This document shows positions 34,969 through 44,076 of a stretch of DNA of 64,000 nt, one piece after another. Position numbers and translations under genes: made by a program. The stretch comes from Rhizobium rhododendri (GTDB lineage Bacteria > Pseudomonadota > Alphaproteobacteria > Rhizobiales > Rhizobiaceae). The notes beneath the pieces are model-generated. The model was not told where the DNA came from. It saw only the letters and a list, made by a program, of their open reading frames with translations, and did no database searches. The stretch is from contig NZ_CP117270.1 in the NCBI RefSeq assembly GCF_007000325.2, positions 1-64,000 on the forward strand, in the 5' to 3' direction. The first letter of the stretch is position 1. Every line of letters starts with the position of its first letter.

Positions 34969-36294
34969 CTAGAGGTTGCCGAGGAGGTCGTTGACGCGCG
35001 ACTCCATATCCTTGAGGGCAGCGCCCACATCCTTCTGGCCGGTGACGGCCGAGCTCATTTCCTGGCCGATGATGTCCTGAATGGCGAACTGGCGCTGCAC
35101 TGCGGAGGGAAGCGGCGTGCCGAGTGTCGTGATCGAAGAAATGGTGTCACGATGCGGCAGTGCCAAGAATTCCTTGGATGTCAGCACGGCCTTGATCGCC
35201 GGCAGATGGCCGGTGCGCGACCAGTCGAAGTCGTTGTCGTGGAAGAATTTCAGGAACTTGCCGATGGCGGCCATCTGTTCCGGCGAGCGATCCTTCTGCG
35301 ATACCGCCCAGCTATGTCCGTCGGCATACTGTGCCTTCTTGCCGGGGAAAAGCTGCGGATAGGGATAGACGGCATAGCCGCCGGCATTGAGCGAGGTTCC
35401 GGCCTTTTCCGACGACGCAGTGTAGTCGCCGATCATCCACGTGCCGTTCAGATGAACGCCGCCTTCGCCGGCCAGGAATGCATTGATGCTGGCGGAGTAG
35501 TCGAGATCCTTGGTCGTGTCGCCATTGTCGAAGATAGCCTTGTACATCTCGACGACTTTTCTGGCTTCCGGCGTATCCAGTTTCACATGCTTGGGATCGG
35601 CGAAGAAATCGGAATCCTGCTGAAACAGGTAGGTGTAGAGATTGCGGGTATAGAGAGCGACCTCGTTGGCAAGGTTCTGGACGAAATAGGGCTTGCCGGT
35701 CTTTTCCCGGAATTGCTTTGCCTGCGCCAGAAGCTCGTCGACGTTTTTCGGCAGTATCGGTGTGCCGTCGGCATTGACGAGACCGGCCTTCTTGAAGAGA
35801 CCCATGTTGATGTGGAAGAGCATGGTCCAGTTGTCGATCGGCAGGCCGTAGATCTTGCCTTCCTTGGTAACGCCGCTGAGGCTTGCCTCGGTGAAATCGG
35901 TAGAGGCGACGCCGACAGATTTCAGGACATCGTCGAGCGGCATCAGCAGGCCTCTCGAGGCATAGTCGCCGAGCACCGACTGGTGGATCGTGACGATATC
36001 CGGCGGGTCGCCAGCGGCGAACTGCGCCGTCAGCTGGTCGTAGCCCGGCCATTCCACAGTGGTGACGCTGACGTGCACATCGGGATTGTCTGCGTTGAAC
36101 TTGTTGATCAGCGACGTCATGATACCGCATTCGCCCACCGCCTTGGATACATCGGTGTTGGTGCCGAAATCCGCATCGCAGGCGCCGAAGAAGCGCTGCA
36201 CAGAGAGTTCGGTTGCGGCAAAGGCAGGACTTGCCCCGGCGAGAGCAACGACCGAAGCCGCCGCTAGCAGATATCTCCTGAAAATATGCGTCAT
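34969..36294 (-). CDS. Sugar ABC solute-binding protein, family 1
   Basis: The 441-residue protein has a Sec signal peptide ending near AFA at 26 and a maltose-type binding fold (PGYDQLTAQFAAGDPPDIVTIHQSVLGDYASRGLLMPLDD; FLAGEGGVHLNGTWMIGDY). It delivers an oligosaccharide or sugar to the MalF/MalG-type permeases encoded just upstream. Unusually for such operons it is the last gene, after the ATPase and permeases. The arabinofuranosidase gene nearby suggests arabinose-containing sugars, which is an inference. Confidence 0.92.
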   Translation of the reverse strand: MTHIFRRYLLAAASVVALAGASPAFAATELSVQRFFGACDADFGTNTDVSKAVGECGIMTSLINKFNADNPDVHVSVTTVEWPGYDQLTAQFAAGDPPDIVTIHQSVLGDYASRGLLMPLDDVLKSVGVASTDFTEASLSGVTKEGKIYGLPIDNWTMLFHINMGLFKKAGLVNADGTPILPKNVDELLAQAKQFREKTGKPYFVQNLANEVALYTRNLYTYLFQQDSDFFADPKHVKLDTPEARKVVEMYKAIFDNGDTTKDLDYSASINAFLAGEGGVHLNGTWMIGDYTASSEKAGTSLNAGGYAVYPYPQLFPGKKAQYADGHSWAVSQKDRSPEQMAAIGKFLKFFHDNDFDWSRTGHLPAIKAVLTSKEFLALPHRDTISSITTLGTPLPSAVQRQFAIQDIIGQEMSSAVTGQKDVGAALKDMESRVNDLLGNL

Positions 36295-36374
36295 ATCATC
36301 TCCTCCTCGTGGGGTCGTTAACCCCTGTTGGCCCCTCCCAGGGCATTGTCTTGACGTGTCAGGCGCGTGGTAGT

Positions 36375-37226
36375 TCAGCGGACGGCGTTACCCGAGACCG
36401 CCGTGACGATGTACTTCTGGAAAAACAGGTAGAGAACGAGCACCGGCGCGCCGGCAAAGACGGCCTGCGCCATCAGGAAGCCCAGTCCCTCCGACTGGGC
36501 AAAATTGCTTTGCGTCGAGGCCATGCCGACGGTCAGCGTGAACGTGTCCTTGCGCGTGCCCGAGATCAGCGGCCAGAGGTATTCGTTCCAGGAATTTAGG
36601 AAGGTAAAGATACCGAGGGTCGCCTGTGCCGGGATGGTGAGCGGCAGCAGGACCTTCCAGAAGATCTTGAACCGGCTGGCATTGTCGAGCAAAGCCGCCT
36701 CGTCGAGCTCCTTCGGAATAGCACGGAAATACTGGGTCATCAGGAACACGCCGAATGGCGCCGAAAGGCCAGGCAGGATCAGCCCCTGATAGGTGTTGTG
36801 AAATTTCAGCCAGCTGAAGATCTGGTGGCGGGCAATCAGCACGGCCTGCTCGGGAACCGCAAGTCCAAGCAGCACGATGATGAACAGTACGTCGCGGTAG
36901 GGGAAGTTCAGCCGCGCGAAGCCATAGCCGGCGAGCGATGCGAGGATCAGGGTCATGATGGTCATCGTGCCCGACACGATCAGGCTGTTGAGGATCCAGC
37001 GGAAGACCGACGACGTGCCGAGGATGTCGATATAGTTCTTGATCGTGTAGGGAGCCCGAAAGACGGCATTCATATCCGTCATCAGTTCCTTGTTTTCCTT
37101 CAGCGACAGGGCGACGACCCAGACCACCGGCGCCATCATCACGATGGCAACGGCAATCACCAGCCCCAGGATGATGCGGTCGCCGACGGAGCTTCCGATC
37201 GTGGTGGATGTCGGGTTGATGCTCAT
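36375..37226 (-). CDS. Sugar ABC importer permease (MalG type)
   Basis: The 283-residue membrane protein has six hydrophobic segments and the EAA loop ELDEAALLDNASRFKIFWKVLLP. The start MSINPTSTT overlaps the preceding permease gene by four bases. It forms the second half of the translocation pore. Confidence 0.93.
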   Translation of the reverse strand: MSINPTSTTIGSSVGDRIILGLVIAVAIVMMAPVVWVVALSLKENKELMTDMNAVFRAPYTIKNYIDILGTSSVFRWILNSLIVSGTMTIMTLILASLAGYGFARLNFPYRDVLFIIVLLGLAVPEQAVLIARHQIFSWLKFHNTYQGLILPGLSAPFGVFLMTQYFRAIPKELDEAALLDNASRFKIFWKVLLPLTIPAQATLGIFTFLNSWNEYLWPLISGTRKDTFTLTVGMASTQSNFAQSEGLGFLMAQAVFAGAPVLVLYLFFQKYIVTAVSGNAVR

Positions 37227-38158
37227 CCTTCTTCCCCTTGCCGGCGAGAGAACAGGTATTGCGCCATGGCCGCAATCAGGATCAGCACGAACAGCACCTC
37301 CGAGGCGGCGGCCCCGAGGCCGAGATCCCACTTGGTGAAGGCGGTCTCATAGATGTAATAGACGATCGGCTTCGAAGCGTTGTTGGGGCCACCCTGGGTC
37401 AGCAACTTGGACTGGCCGAACAGCTGGAACTGCAACACGATCTGGATGATGACCACGAGCACGAAGGTGCGCCGTATCGAGGGCAGGGTGATGTACCACA
37501 GCACGCGCCAGCGGCTGGCATTGTCGAGCGCCGCAGCCTCGTAGATATCGCCGGGTATCTGCTGCAATGCCGAGAGGAAGAGCATCATCGGCAGTCCGAT
37601 GCACCACCAGATGGTGGCGATGGCAATGGCGATCATCGCCAGGTCCTGATTGGACAGGAAGGCGGGCGCGGTTGCCCCGAACCAGCCGTAGATGGTCGTC
37701 AGCAATCCGAAATTCGGCACGAAGACGATCCGCCAGATCAGCGTCACGATTGTTACCGACAGCACCGAGGAGGAGAAATAAACTGCGCGGAGGATGGTGG
37801 CGGTGCGCGTCTTGCGGTTCAGCCCCAACGCCAGCAGCAGGCCCATGACCGCGAGAAGCGGCACGGTGAGGGCAACGAAATAGAAGGTGTTGCCAATCGA
37901 CTGCAAGAATATCTTGTCGTTGTAGAGCCTCAGATAATTGCCCAGGCCGACGAATTTTCCGACGCCGAAGGTGTCCGCCTTGTGGACGCTCAGCCACATG
38001 CCCCAGAACAGCGGCACCACCAGCAGGGTCACGAAGAAAAACAGGAAGGGCACGATGAAGAGCGCATTGCGCCACTGCGGAGCGTTGACGCCCAGGTGAC
38101 GGCGGCGTGCAACCGCTGATACCGCAGGACGTGCGAGGGACAGCGCGGCCTCAGCCAT
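37223..38158 (-). CDS. Sugar ABC importer permease (MalF type)
   Basis: The 311-residue protein has a first helix at ALFIVPFLFFFVTLLVVPLFWGM and the EAA loop IYEAAALDNASRWRVLWYITLP. I start it at MAEAALSLARP (38158), overlapping the ATPase stop codon by eight bases; the longer open frame would overlap the ATPase gene. It pairs with the MalG-type permease. Confidence 0.93.
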   Translation of the reverse strand: MAEAALSLARPAVSAVARRRHLGVNAPQWRNALFIVPFLFFFVTLLVVPLFWGMWLSVHKADTFGVGKFVGLGNYLRLYNDKIFLQSIGNTFYFVALTVPLLAVMGLLLALGLNRKTRTATILRAVYFSSSVLSVTIVTLIWRIVFVPNFGLLTTIYGWFGATAPAFLSNQDLAMIAIAIATIWWCIGLPMMLFLSALQQIPGDIYEAAALDNASRWRVLWYITLPSIRRTFVLVVIIQIVLQFQLFGQSKLLTQGGPNNASKPIVYYIYETAFTKWDLGLGAAASEVLFVLILIAAMAQYLFSRRQGEEG

Positions 38159-39254
38159 GAAGGCTCTCCTCGCAATGCCACGCGCGTCCATCCGCATCGA
38201 AGAGATGCACTCTGGTTCCGTCGATGGCGAGGGAGACGGTATTGCCGACAGCCACTCGGCTGTTGCCGATGTCTTCGGCGACGATGATGCTTTCGTCAGC
38301 CAGCCGCACGTACAGCAGCGTCCGGTCGCCGAGCCGTTCCAGCACATCGACCTTGCCCGTCACGGCAGCTGGCGCCGATCCGGCGAGCTTCACCGCCTCG
38401 GCGCGGATGCCGAGCGTGTAGTCGCCTCCGGCAGCGATGCCACCGGGCCGGATGGCGGTCTCCACCGTGCTGCCATCGGCAAGGGTCGCCTGAAGAAAAC
38501 CGTCGCGCTCCGACAGCTTCACAGAAAGGAAGTTCATCGTCGGCGAACCGACGAAGGCTGCGACGAAACGGCTGGCCGGTCTTGTATAGATATCCATCGG
38601 CGAGCCGATCTGCTCGATCCGGCGGTTGTTCATCACCACGATGCGATCGGCCAGGGTCATGGCTTCGATCTGGTCGTGGGTGACGAAGACCATCGTCGAT
38701 TGCACGCGGTTTCGCAACTGCGCCAGTTCAAGCCGGGTGCGCACCCGCAGCGCCGCATCGAGATTCGACAGCGGTTCGTCGAAGAGAAAGGCTTTCGGTT
38801 CCTTGACGATGGCGCGGCCGATGGCGACGCGCTGGCGCTGGCCGCCGGAAAGCTGACCAGGTTTGCGATCGAGCAGATGGCCGATTTCCAGCATGCGGGC
38901 TGCTTCCGTCACGCGGGCCTCGATCACATCAGCTGCAACCTTTATGTTGCGCAGGCCGAAAGCCATGTTGTCTGCGACGGTCATGTGCGGATAGAGCGCG
39001 TAGCTCTGGAACACCATGGCAATGTCGCGCTGGCCCGGCGGAAGCGTATCGATCCGCTGCCCATTGATCGAGATCGTCCCCTCGTCGACGGTTTCGAGCC
39101 CGGCAATCATCCGCAGAAGAGTAGACTTGCCGCAGCCGGAAGGCCCGAGGAAGACCATGAACTCGTTGGCCTTGATGGTCAGCGACAAGCTGTCGAGCAC
39201 CGTCAGGGCGCCGAAACGTTTGCTGACATTCAGAATTTCGATATCAGCCGTCAT
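38151..39254 (-). CDS. Sugar ABC importer ATPase (MalK/UgpC type)
   Basis: The 367-residue protein has Walker A GPSGCGKS, signature LSGGQRQRVAIGRAI, Walker B FLFDEPLSNLD and the C-terminal OB-type regulatory domain of MalK proteins (TLGIRAEAVKL and later). I start at MTADIEILNVSKRFG. It is the first gene of a four-gene operon: ATPase, two permeases, binding protein. The 247-base gap upstream holds a palindromic candidate operator. Confidence 0.93.
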   Translation of the reverse strand: MTADIEILNVSKRFGALTVLDSLSLTIKANEFMVFLGPSGCGKSTLLRMIAGLETVDEGTISINGQRIDTLPPGQRDIAMVFQSYALYPHMTVADNMAFGLRNIKVAADVIEARVTEAARMLEIGHLLDRKPGQLSGGQRQRVAIGRAIVKEPKAFLFDEPLSNLDAALRVRTRLELAQLRNRVQSTMVFVTHDQIEAMTLADRIVVMNNRRIEQIGSPMDIYTRPASRFVAAFVGSPTMNFLSVKLSERDGFLQATLADGSTVETAIRPGGIAAGGDYTLGIRAEAVKLAGSAPAAVTGKVDVLERLGDRTLLYVRLADESIIVAEDIGNSRVAVGNTVSLAIDGTRVHLFDADGRAWHCEESLHG

Positions 39255-39464
39255 GTCGGCACCTGTGCGCCGGACGCTGAAACGGAAATTCTGATATCGA
39301 TATGCGAGCAGCAACCGTTACAGATGAACCTGCCAGCCGTTGCGGCGAAGTTCTTCTCGGTCCACGACTGCGCCAAAATAGAAGCTATTGCTTCCATCTT
39401 CTCCTCCCAGAGACGTCAGGCATCGCTGCAAAGACGTTAAGACAAATGATGACAATGTCAACAG

Positions 39465-39486
39465 ATAGGCGATATGTATCGCCTAT
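39465..39486. promoter_or_regulatory. 22-bp palindromic candidate operator
   Basis: Arms ATAGGCGATA and TATCGCCTAT are perfect inverted repeats around TG. TATCGTGATA follows at 39484-39493 and shares its core with the palindrome upstream of the arabinofuranosidase gene. The site lies upstream of the ABC operon and is a likely target of the nearby ArsR-like regulator. Confidence 0.55.
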
Positions 39487-39501
39487 CGTGATATATAAAA
39501 A

Positions 39502-41013
39502 TCAGGCCTGAAGCCGGATCATGCGGTAGGAAAGCGGCGCAATCGACGCGCTGAGAGCTCCGTCAGACACGCTCGCACCGGCCGCTTTGCGCGGGACGAC
39601 ATTGTCCGGCTTGCCGGCGGTGTTGGTGATTGCGAGATCGGGGTGCGCAATCTCCTGGTCGTCGATCACCGTCAGGGTGCCGAATTCCAGAAGGGCGATG
39701 CCCAGATCCAGCGCTTCCTGCTGGTGCCGGTTTACGATGAAGAAAGTGATCGTCCGGGACGTGTCGTCATGGACAGCGGAGATGTCGAGATAGGGGATGT
39801 CGCCAAGGCCATCGGCTGCATAGGTCGGGCTGTCGACGATCAGCTTCAGCGCGGTGCCGCGGCCATAGACCGATGCGAAATAGTAGGGGTAGTAGATGGT
39901 CTGTCGCCAGGCCGGGCCGCCCGGTACGGTCATGATCGGGGCAATGACGTTCACCAGCTGCGCAAGGCAGGCAATCTTCACGACATCGGCGCGGTTGATG
40001 AAGGTGTTGAGGATGCAGACGACCTGCAGGACATCCTCGAAATTGTAGTCGTCTTCCAGAAGCGCCGGCGCATGGGGCCAACCGCTGGCGCCTTCGAGGA
40101 TCGCCTTGTCGCGTTCCTTGGAATGGTACCAGACGTTCCACTCGTCGAAGGAAATATAGACGTTCTTTGTCGAGCGCTTCTTCGCCTTGATGTACTCGAT
40201 GACGCCAGCGACTGTACCGATGTAATTGTCGAGTTCGACGCTTTTTGCGAGGAAATTCGCAGTGTTTTTAGCGCGGTTCTCGAAATACATATGCAGCGAG
40301 ATATAATCGACCTCGTCATAGGTATGATCGAGGACCGTGGCTTCCCACTGGGGGTAGGTCGGCATGTGGGCGTTGGACGAGCCGCATACGACCAGTTCCA
40401 GCGAACTGTCGAAGGCCCTCATTGCCTTGGCGGTCTCGTGCGCCAACCGTCCATATTCGTCCGCCGACTTGTGTCCGATCTGCCAGGGGCCATCCATCTC
40501 GTTGCCGAGGCACCAGAGCTTGACGTCGAAAGGTTCGGCGCGGCCATTGTCGCGTCGCTTGTCGCTCCATTCGCTGCCGCCGGGATGGTTGACGTATTCG
40601 AGGAAATTGCGGGCTTCGTCGAGGCCGCGCGAGCCGAGATTGACGGCGAGCATCATCTCGGTGTTGGCGGATTTGCACCATTCGGCGAATTCGTGAATGC
40701 CGACCTGGTTGCTCTCGGATGTGTGCCATGCAAGGTCGAGCCGCGTCGGACGGCTCGCGCGCGGCCCGATGCCGTCTTCCCAGTTATAGGCCGAGACGAA
40801 GTTGCCGCCGGGATAGCGCACGACCGGAACGTTCAGCTCCTTGACGAGATCGATGACGTCCTGGCGCATGCCGTTCGCATCTGCGGTCGGATGGTCCGGT
40901 TCGTAGATGCCGGTATAGACGGCGCGGCCGAGGTGCTCGATAAACGAGCCGTAGAGGCGCGGATCGATTTCGGAAATCGTGAATCGGCTGTGCGCGGTGA
41001 CCGCAACTTTCAT
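39502..41013 (-). CDS. Alpha-L-arabinofuranosidase, glycoside hydrolase family 51
   Basis: The 503-residue enzyme removes terminal alpha-L-arabinofuranosyl groups from oligosaccharides. The acid/base Glu is in LWCLGNEMDGPW and the nucleophile Glu in ISFDEWNVWY, both intact, with YGSFIEHLGRAVYTGIYEPDHP at the start as in the family. There is no signal peptide, so it acts in the cytoplasm on imported material. I start it at MKVAVTAHS, with GGAGGA upstream, rather than a GTG four codons earlier. It sits between the ABC importer and the ArsR-like regulator on the same strand. Confidence 0.94.
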   Translation of the reverse strand: MKVAVTAHSRFTISEIDPRLYGSFIEHLGRAVYTGIYEPDHPTADANGMRQDVIDLVKELNVPVVRYPGGNFVSAYNWEDGIGPRASRPTRLDLAWHTSESNQVGIHEFAEWCKSANTEMMLAVNLGSRGLDEARNFLEYVNHPGGSEWSDKRRDNGRAEPFDVKLWCLGNEMDGPWQIGHKSADEYGRLAHETAKAMRAFDSSLELVVCGSSNAHMPTYPQWEATVLDHTYDEVDYISLHMYFENRAKNTANFLAKSVELDNYIGTVAGVIEYIKAKKRSTKNVYISFDEWNVWYHSKERDKAILEGASGWPHAPALLEDDYNFEDVLQVVCILNTFINRADVVKIACLAQLVNVIAPIMTVPGGPAWRQTIYYPYYFASVYGRGTALKLIVDSPTYAADGLGDIPYLDISAVHDDTSRTITFFIVNRHQQEALDLGIALLEFGTLTVIDDQEIAHPDLAITNTAGKPDNVVPRKAAGASVSDGALSASIAPLSYRMIRLQA

Positions 41014-41037
41014 GGCATCCTCCACTATATCTTATTT

Positions 41038-41053
41038 CGTGATTTGTATCACG
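41038..41053. promoter_or_regulatory. Palindromic candidate operator upstream of the arabinofuranosidase gene
   Basis: CGTGAT and ATCACG flank TTGT in an AT-rich setting, 25 bases before the arabinofuranosidase start. ATCGTGATA on the minus strand recurs at 39485-39493, suggesting one regulator for both promoters. Confidence 0.5.
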
Positions 41054-41099
41054 ATTTAGGGTAGTAAAGCGGATGCCCCTGGCGGGGTCAAGTGGAATT

Positions 41100-42044
41100 T
41101 TATGAGGCTTTTGGCTCGCGGCGGGTCTTCAGTCTCAGCAGGATATCCTGGTCGTAATTTCCGAACCCTCGTCCGAAGATGTTGATCCCGCCCGGGTGCT
41201 TGGCATCGTCCCGCACCCCTATACGCAGGCGGATGGAGTGGTGCTCCTCGAGTTTCAGGTCTGCCAGCGAAATGTCGGAGATGCGCAATCCGTCGACAAA
41301 GGCGCCGTCGTCGGTGATGCGGAAATTCTTGAGCTTTCCGTATTGCGATCCCTTCAGTTTCCACCAATCGGGGGTGAAAACGCCACGTTTGTCGCCGAAA
41401 TCGCCGGGAGACGTCCAAGTGCCGACATCGACGCCGTTGACAGAGAGAGTGATATCCGAAGGCCAGTCGGCGCTGGTGCCGGGCACTTCCGAGCTCAGTT
41501 CCATGACGAATTCTATTTCGCGGACGCTGGTATTGGTCAGCCGCGCGTTGTTCGGGAACTGGTATTCGACATGGCCGCGAGTGAACCAGATGAGCGCTGT
41601 TTTCATCCGGTCGGGGTCGAGAAAGGTGCTGGGAACATCGAGCAAGCCGATGATACCATCGACCGAACAGAGGCCGCAGGGAGCTGTCACCTCGAAGCTG
41701 GTGTAGAGACCAAGCGGCATGGAAACTTCCACGGCGTCCGCTTCGGTTTCCTTGATGTCGTTCTTGAAGACAACGAGAACTTCGTCGTAGACGCTGTAAC
41801 AGACCTTCTGGTTGCCTTTTCGAGCCTTGTGCGTCTCGGTGCGGATGAGGCCGGCCTCTTCGAGCATCTGGACATTCGTCGATACGCTGGATTGCGGCAG
41901 CGACAGGATATCGGCGATCTCGTTGACATTGAGAGGCCCCTTTTCGTGCAGCAATTTGAGGATGGAAACCCGCGCAGGCGAGGCGAGGCCCTTCAGCACG
42001 GACATGTCTTCCACGGGGTCGACGACAAGGAAATTGCGGCTCAT
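41100..42044 (-). CDS. ArsR-like regulator with a large C-terminal ligand domain
   Basis: The 314-residue protein has an N-terminal winged helix of the ArsR type (about 10-90: LKGLASPARVSILKLLHEKGPLNVNEIADILSLPQSSVSTNVQMLEEAGLI). It lacks the metal-binding Cys motif of classical ArsR. The last 220 residues form a beta-rich domain (SVNGVDVGTWTSPGDFGDKRG...) that looks like a carbohydrate-binding jelly roll. Such a build suits a sugar-responsive repressor. It lies upstream of the arabinofuranosidase gene on the same strand and near two palindromes it may bind. Confidence 0.85.
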   Translation of the reverse strand: MSRNFLVVDPVEDMSVLKGLASPARVSILKLLHEKGPLNVNEIADILSLPQSSVSTNVQMLEEAGLIRTETHKARKGNQKVCYSVYDEVLVVFKNDIKETEADAVEVSMPLGLYTSFEVTAPCGLCSVDGIIGLLDVPSTFLDPDRMKTALIWFTRGHVEYQFPNNARLTNTSVREIEFVMELSSEVPGTSADWPSDITLSVNGVDVGTWTSPGDFGDKRGVFTPDWWKLKGSQYGKLKNFRITDDGAFVDGLRISDISLADLKLEEHHSIRLRIGVRDDAKHPGGINIFGRGFGNYDQDILLRLKTRREPKAS

Positions 42045-42127
42045 GAAAGTCCGATCAGCCTTCAGGAAATGGATGATCTTCTATATCGAGAATTTTGATT
42101 TATTCAATCGTGCATCAAACGGCACGT

Positions 42128-42295
42128 TCAACTGACGGGGGTCGGCTTGGTGTCGGACCTGGTGCGGCGGCAGCGCTCCGAGCAGAACTTGACATCGCTC
42201 CAGCTGGCAGCCCATTTCTTGCGCCAGGTGAAGGGCAGGCCGCATGATGCGCAGATTTTCGTCGGCAGGTCCGCCTTCTTTTTCATTTTCGGCAT
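42128..42295 (-). CDS. DUF2256 zinc-ribbon-like small protein
   Basis: The 55-residue basic protein has the pairs CASCG and CSERC with a Trp-rich centre (TWRKKWAASW), matching DUF2256. Such genes commonly accompany photolyase/cryptochrome-related genes, and here it lies 34 bases after one on the same strand. I start at MPKMKKKADLP; the longer open frame overlaps the photolyase gene. A role with the photolyase or in metal handling is unproven. Confidence 0.85.
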   Translation of the reverse strand: MPKMKKKADLPTKICASCGLPFTWRKKWAASWSDVKFCSERCRRTRSDTKPTPVS

Positions 42296-42329
42296 GGTGC
42301 GGGTCTCGTCATGGAGAGGCGGGGCTTCA

Positions 42330-43877
42330 TTAGACTTTCTCGCCGGTATCGAGTTTCTGGAGAAACGCTGCAGCGCTGGCCCTGTATGCTTGTCGCTTGC
42401 CATCCTCCATGCGGTTCCAGGATGCGTAGACCTGCGCCAGACGCTGATTTTTCGACAGGACGGATTTGTTGCGATCGAGGAAGTCCCAGTAGAGCGCGTT
42501 CAGCGGACAGGCATCGTCGCCGACCTTCTTCGATACGTCGTATCGGCAATCTTTGCAGTAATCGGACATCCGGTCGATATAGGCGCCGCTGGCGGCATAG
42601 GGTTTGGACGCCATGAAGCCACCATCGGCAAACTGGCTCATGCCGATCACGTTTGGAAGCTCCACCCATTCGAAGGCGTCCGCATAGACAGACAGATACC
42701 ATTCGTGGACGGCGTGGGGATCGAGGGCAGCCAGCATAGAGAAATTCCCGACCACCATCAGGCGGTGGATATGGTGCGCATAGGCATGGGTCATCGTTTG
42801 CGTGATGACAGTCGAAAGGCAGGTCATCTCGGTGTCGCCGGTCCAGAAAAACGCCGGAAGCGGCCGGCTGGCTTCGAAGACATTGCTGTTTTCATATCCT
42901 GGCATCTTCAGCCAGTAGATGCCTCTTATATATTCCCGCCAGCCGATGATCTGGCGGATGAAGCCTTCCACCGCATTCAGCGGCGCCGATCCTTCGAGAT
43001 AGGCCCGCTCTGCTGCGCGGCAGACAGCCAGCGGGTCGAGCAGGCCGATGTTGATATAGAACGATAGCAGTGCGTGGTTGAGAAACGGCTCGTCTCTCAG
43101 CATCGCATCCTGGGTTTCGCCGAAGTTCGGTAGAAAATCACGTATGAAAGCCTCGGATGCGGTCTCTGCATCGGCGCGGGTGACGGCAAATCCGAAGTTC
43201 TTCGTCGAGCCCATGTTCCCGGCAAATGTCCGCTCGACGAGATCGAGGACCTCGGTGGTGATCGCGTCAGGTTGGAAAACCGGGTGCTTCGGGCGAAACA
43301 TATCCGGTTTTGCCGGCTTTCGATTTTCGGCATCGAAGTTCCATTTGCCGCCCTCGGGTTCCGCGCCTCGCATCAGCAGGCCGGTTTTCCGGCGCATGTC
43401 GCGATAGAAATATTCCATCGTCAGTGAGCGTCTTCCCGCCGCCCATTCCCGGAACATCGCTACGGAGCACAGGAAGCGGGTGTCGGTCCTGATCTCGACG
43501 GGAACTTCGAGGGTCGATTTCCAGCCTTCCTGCGACTGCAAGACCCGCCATTCGGAACCCTCGGTGACGACGACGCCCTGAGGCGACACGGCGGCGACGG
43601 CGCGGGCGAGTTCGCCGGTAAACGAGCCGGCATTCTCGGGGTCGTCCAGTCGCGTATATCGCAGCTCGAACCCCCTGGCGCGAAGTTCCTCGGCGAAATG
43701 CCGCATGGCCGAGAAAATCAGCGCAATCTTCAACTTGTGATGCGGCACATAGCTCGCTTCTTCGATGACCTCGCACATCAGGATCACATCCTGCTCCGGA
43801 TCGGCGCCTTCGAGGCTCGAAAGGGAGGCGGACAGCTGATCGCCGAGAACGAAGATGAGGTGACGGACGGGCTTCAT
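42330..43877 (-). CDS. phrB: Iron-sulfur bacterial (6-4) photolyase (PhrB type)
   Basis: The 515-residue flavoprotein repairs UV-induced (6-4) photoproducts using light. It starts with the antenna domain MKPVRHLIFVLGDQLS and has the FAD-binding helical domain. The four Cys that hold the 4Fe-4S cluster in Agrobacterium PhrB are present at 353, 441, 444 and 457 (MTC, YCKDC, DACPL), offset by three from that protein. His-rich segment THAYAHHIHRLMV is typical. The DUF2256 gene follows. A short-chain dehydrogenase gene lies divergently upstream. Confidence 0.94.
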   Translation of the reverse strand: MKPVRHLIFVLGDQLSASLSSLEGADPEQDVILMCEVIEEASYVPHHKLKIALIFSAMRHFAEELRARGFELRYTRLDDPENAGSFTGELARAVAAVSPQGVVVTEGSEWRVLQSQEGWKSTLEVPVEIRTDTRFLCSVAMFREWAAGRRSLTMEYFYRDMRRKTGLLMRGAEPEGGKWNFDAENRKPAKPDMFRPKHPVFQPDAITTEVLDLVERTFAGNMGSTKNFGFAVTRADAETASEAFIRDFLPNFGETQDAMLRDEPFLNHALLSFYINIGLLDPLAVCRAAERAYLEGSAPLNAVEGFIRQIIGWREYIRGIYWLKMPGYENSNVFEASRPLPAFFWTGDTEMTCLSTVITQTMTHAYAHHIHRLMVVGNFSMLAALDPHAVHEWYLSVYADAFEWVELPNVIGMSQFADGGFMASKPYAASGAYIDRMSDYCKDCRYDVSKKVGDDACPLNALYWDFLDRNKSVLSKNQRLAQVYASWNRMEDGKRQAYRASAAAFLQKLDTGEKV

Positions 43878-44076
43878 CGCAGGGCTTTCAGGTGAGGGAC
43901 ATCTTTTGGTGCAATCCCTTACGCTGTCGAGGCGTTACCGGATCTTTTGAAAGCTGCGCGCTCCGCTCGGCAATGTAGGGGCTGCCGCGTTGAATTTCGG
44001 CGGACACGCCATATGTCCAGTCCGGGATGGACTGGATGGGTGTTGCCCTGATGCCGGTCGGAACGAGGAGGCTCTC

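Noticed and set aside
34744..36267. 507-codon plus-strand open frame opposite the sugar-binding-protein gene
   Set aside because: The minus strand encodes a clear family-1 binding protein with signal peptide; the plus-strand product has no family features.
38157..39440. 427-codon plus-strand open frame opposite the MalK-type gene
   Set aside because: Shadow of the ATPase gene, whose Walker and signature motifs are intact on the minus strand.
39643..41064. 473-codon plus-strand open frame opposite the arabinofuranosidase gene
   Set aside because: The minus strand carries both GH51 catalytic Glu motifs; the plus-strand frame is a by-product of codon bias.
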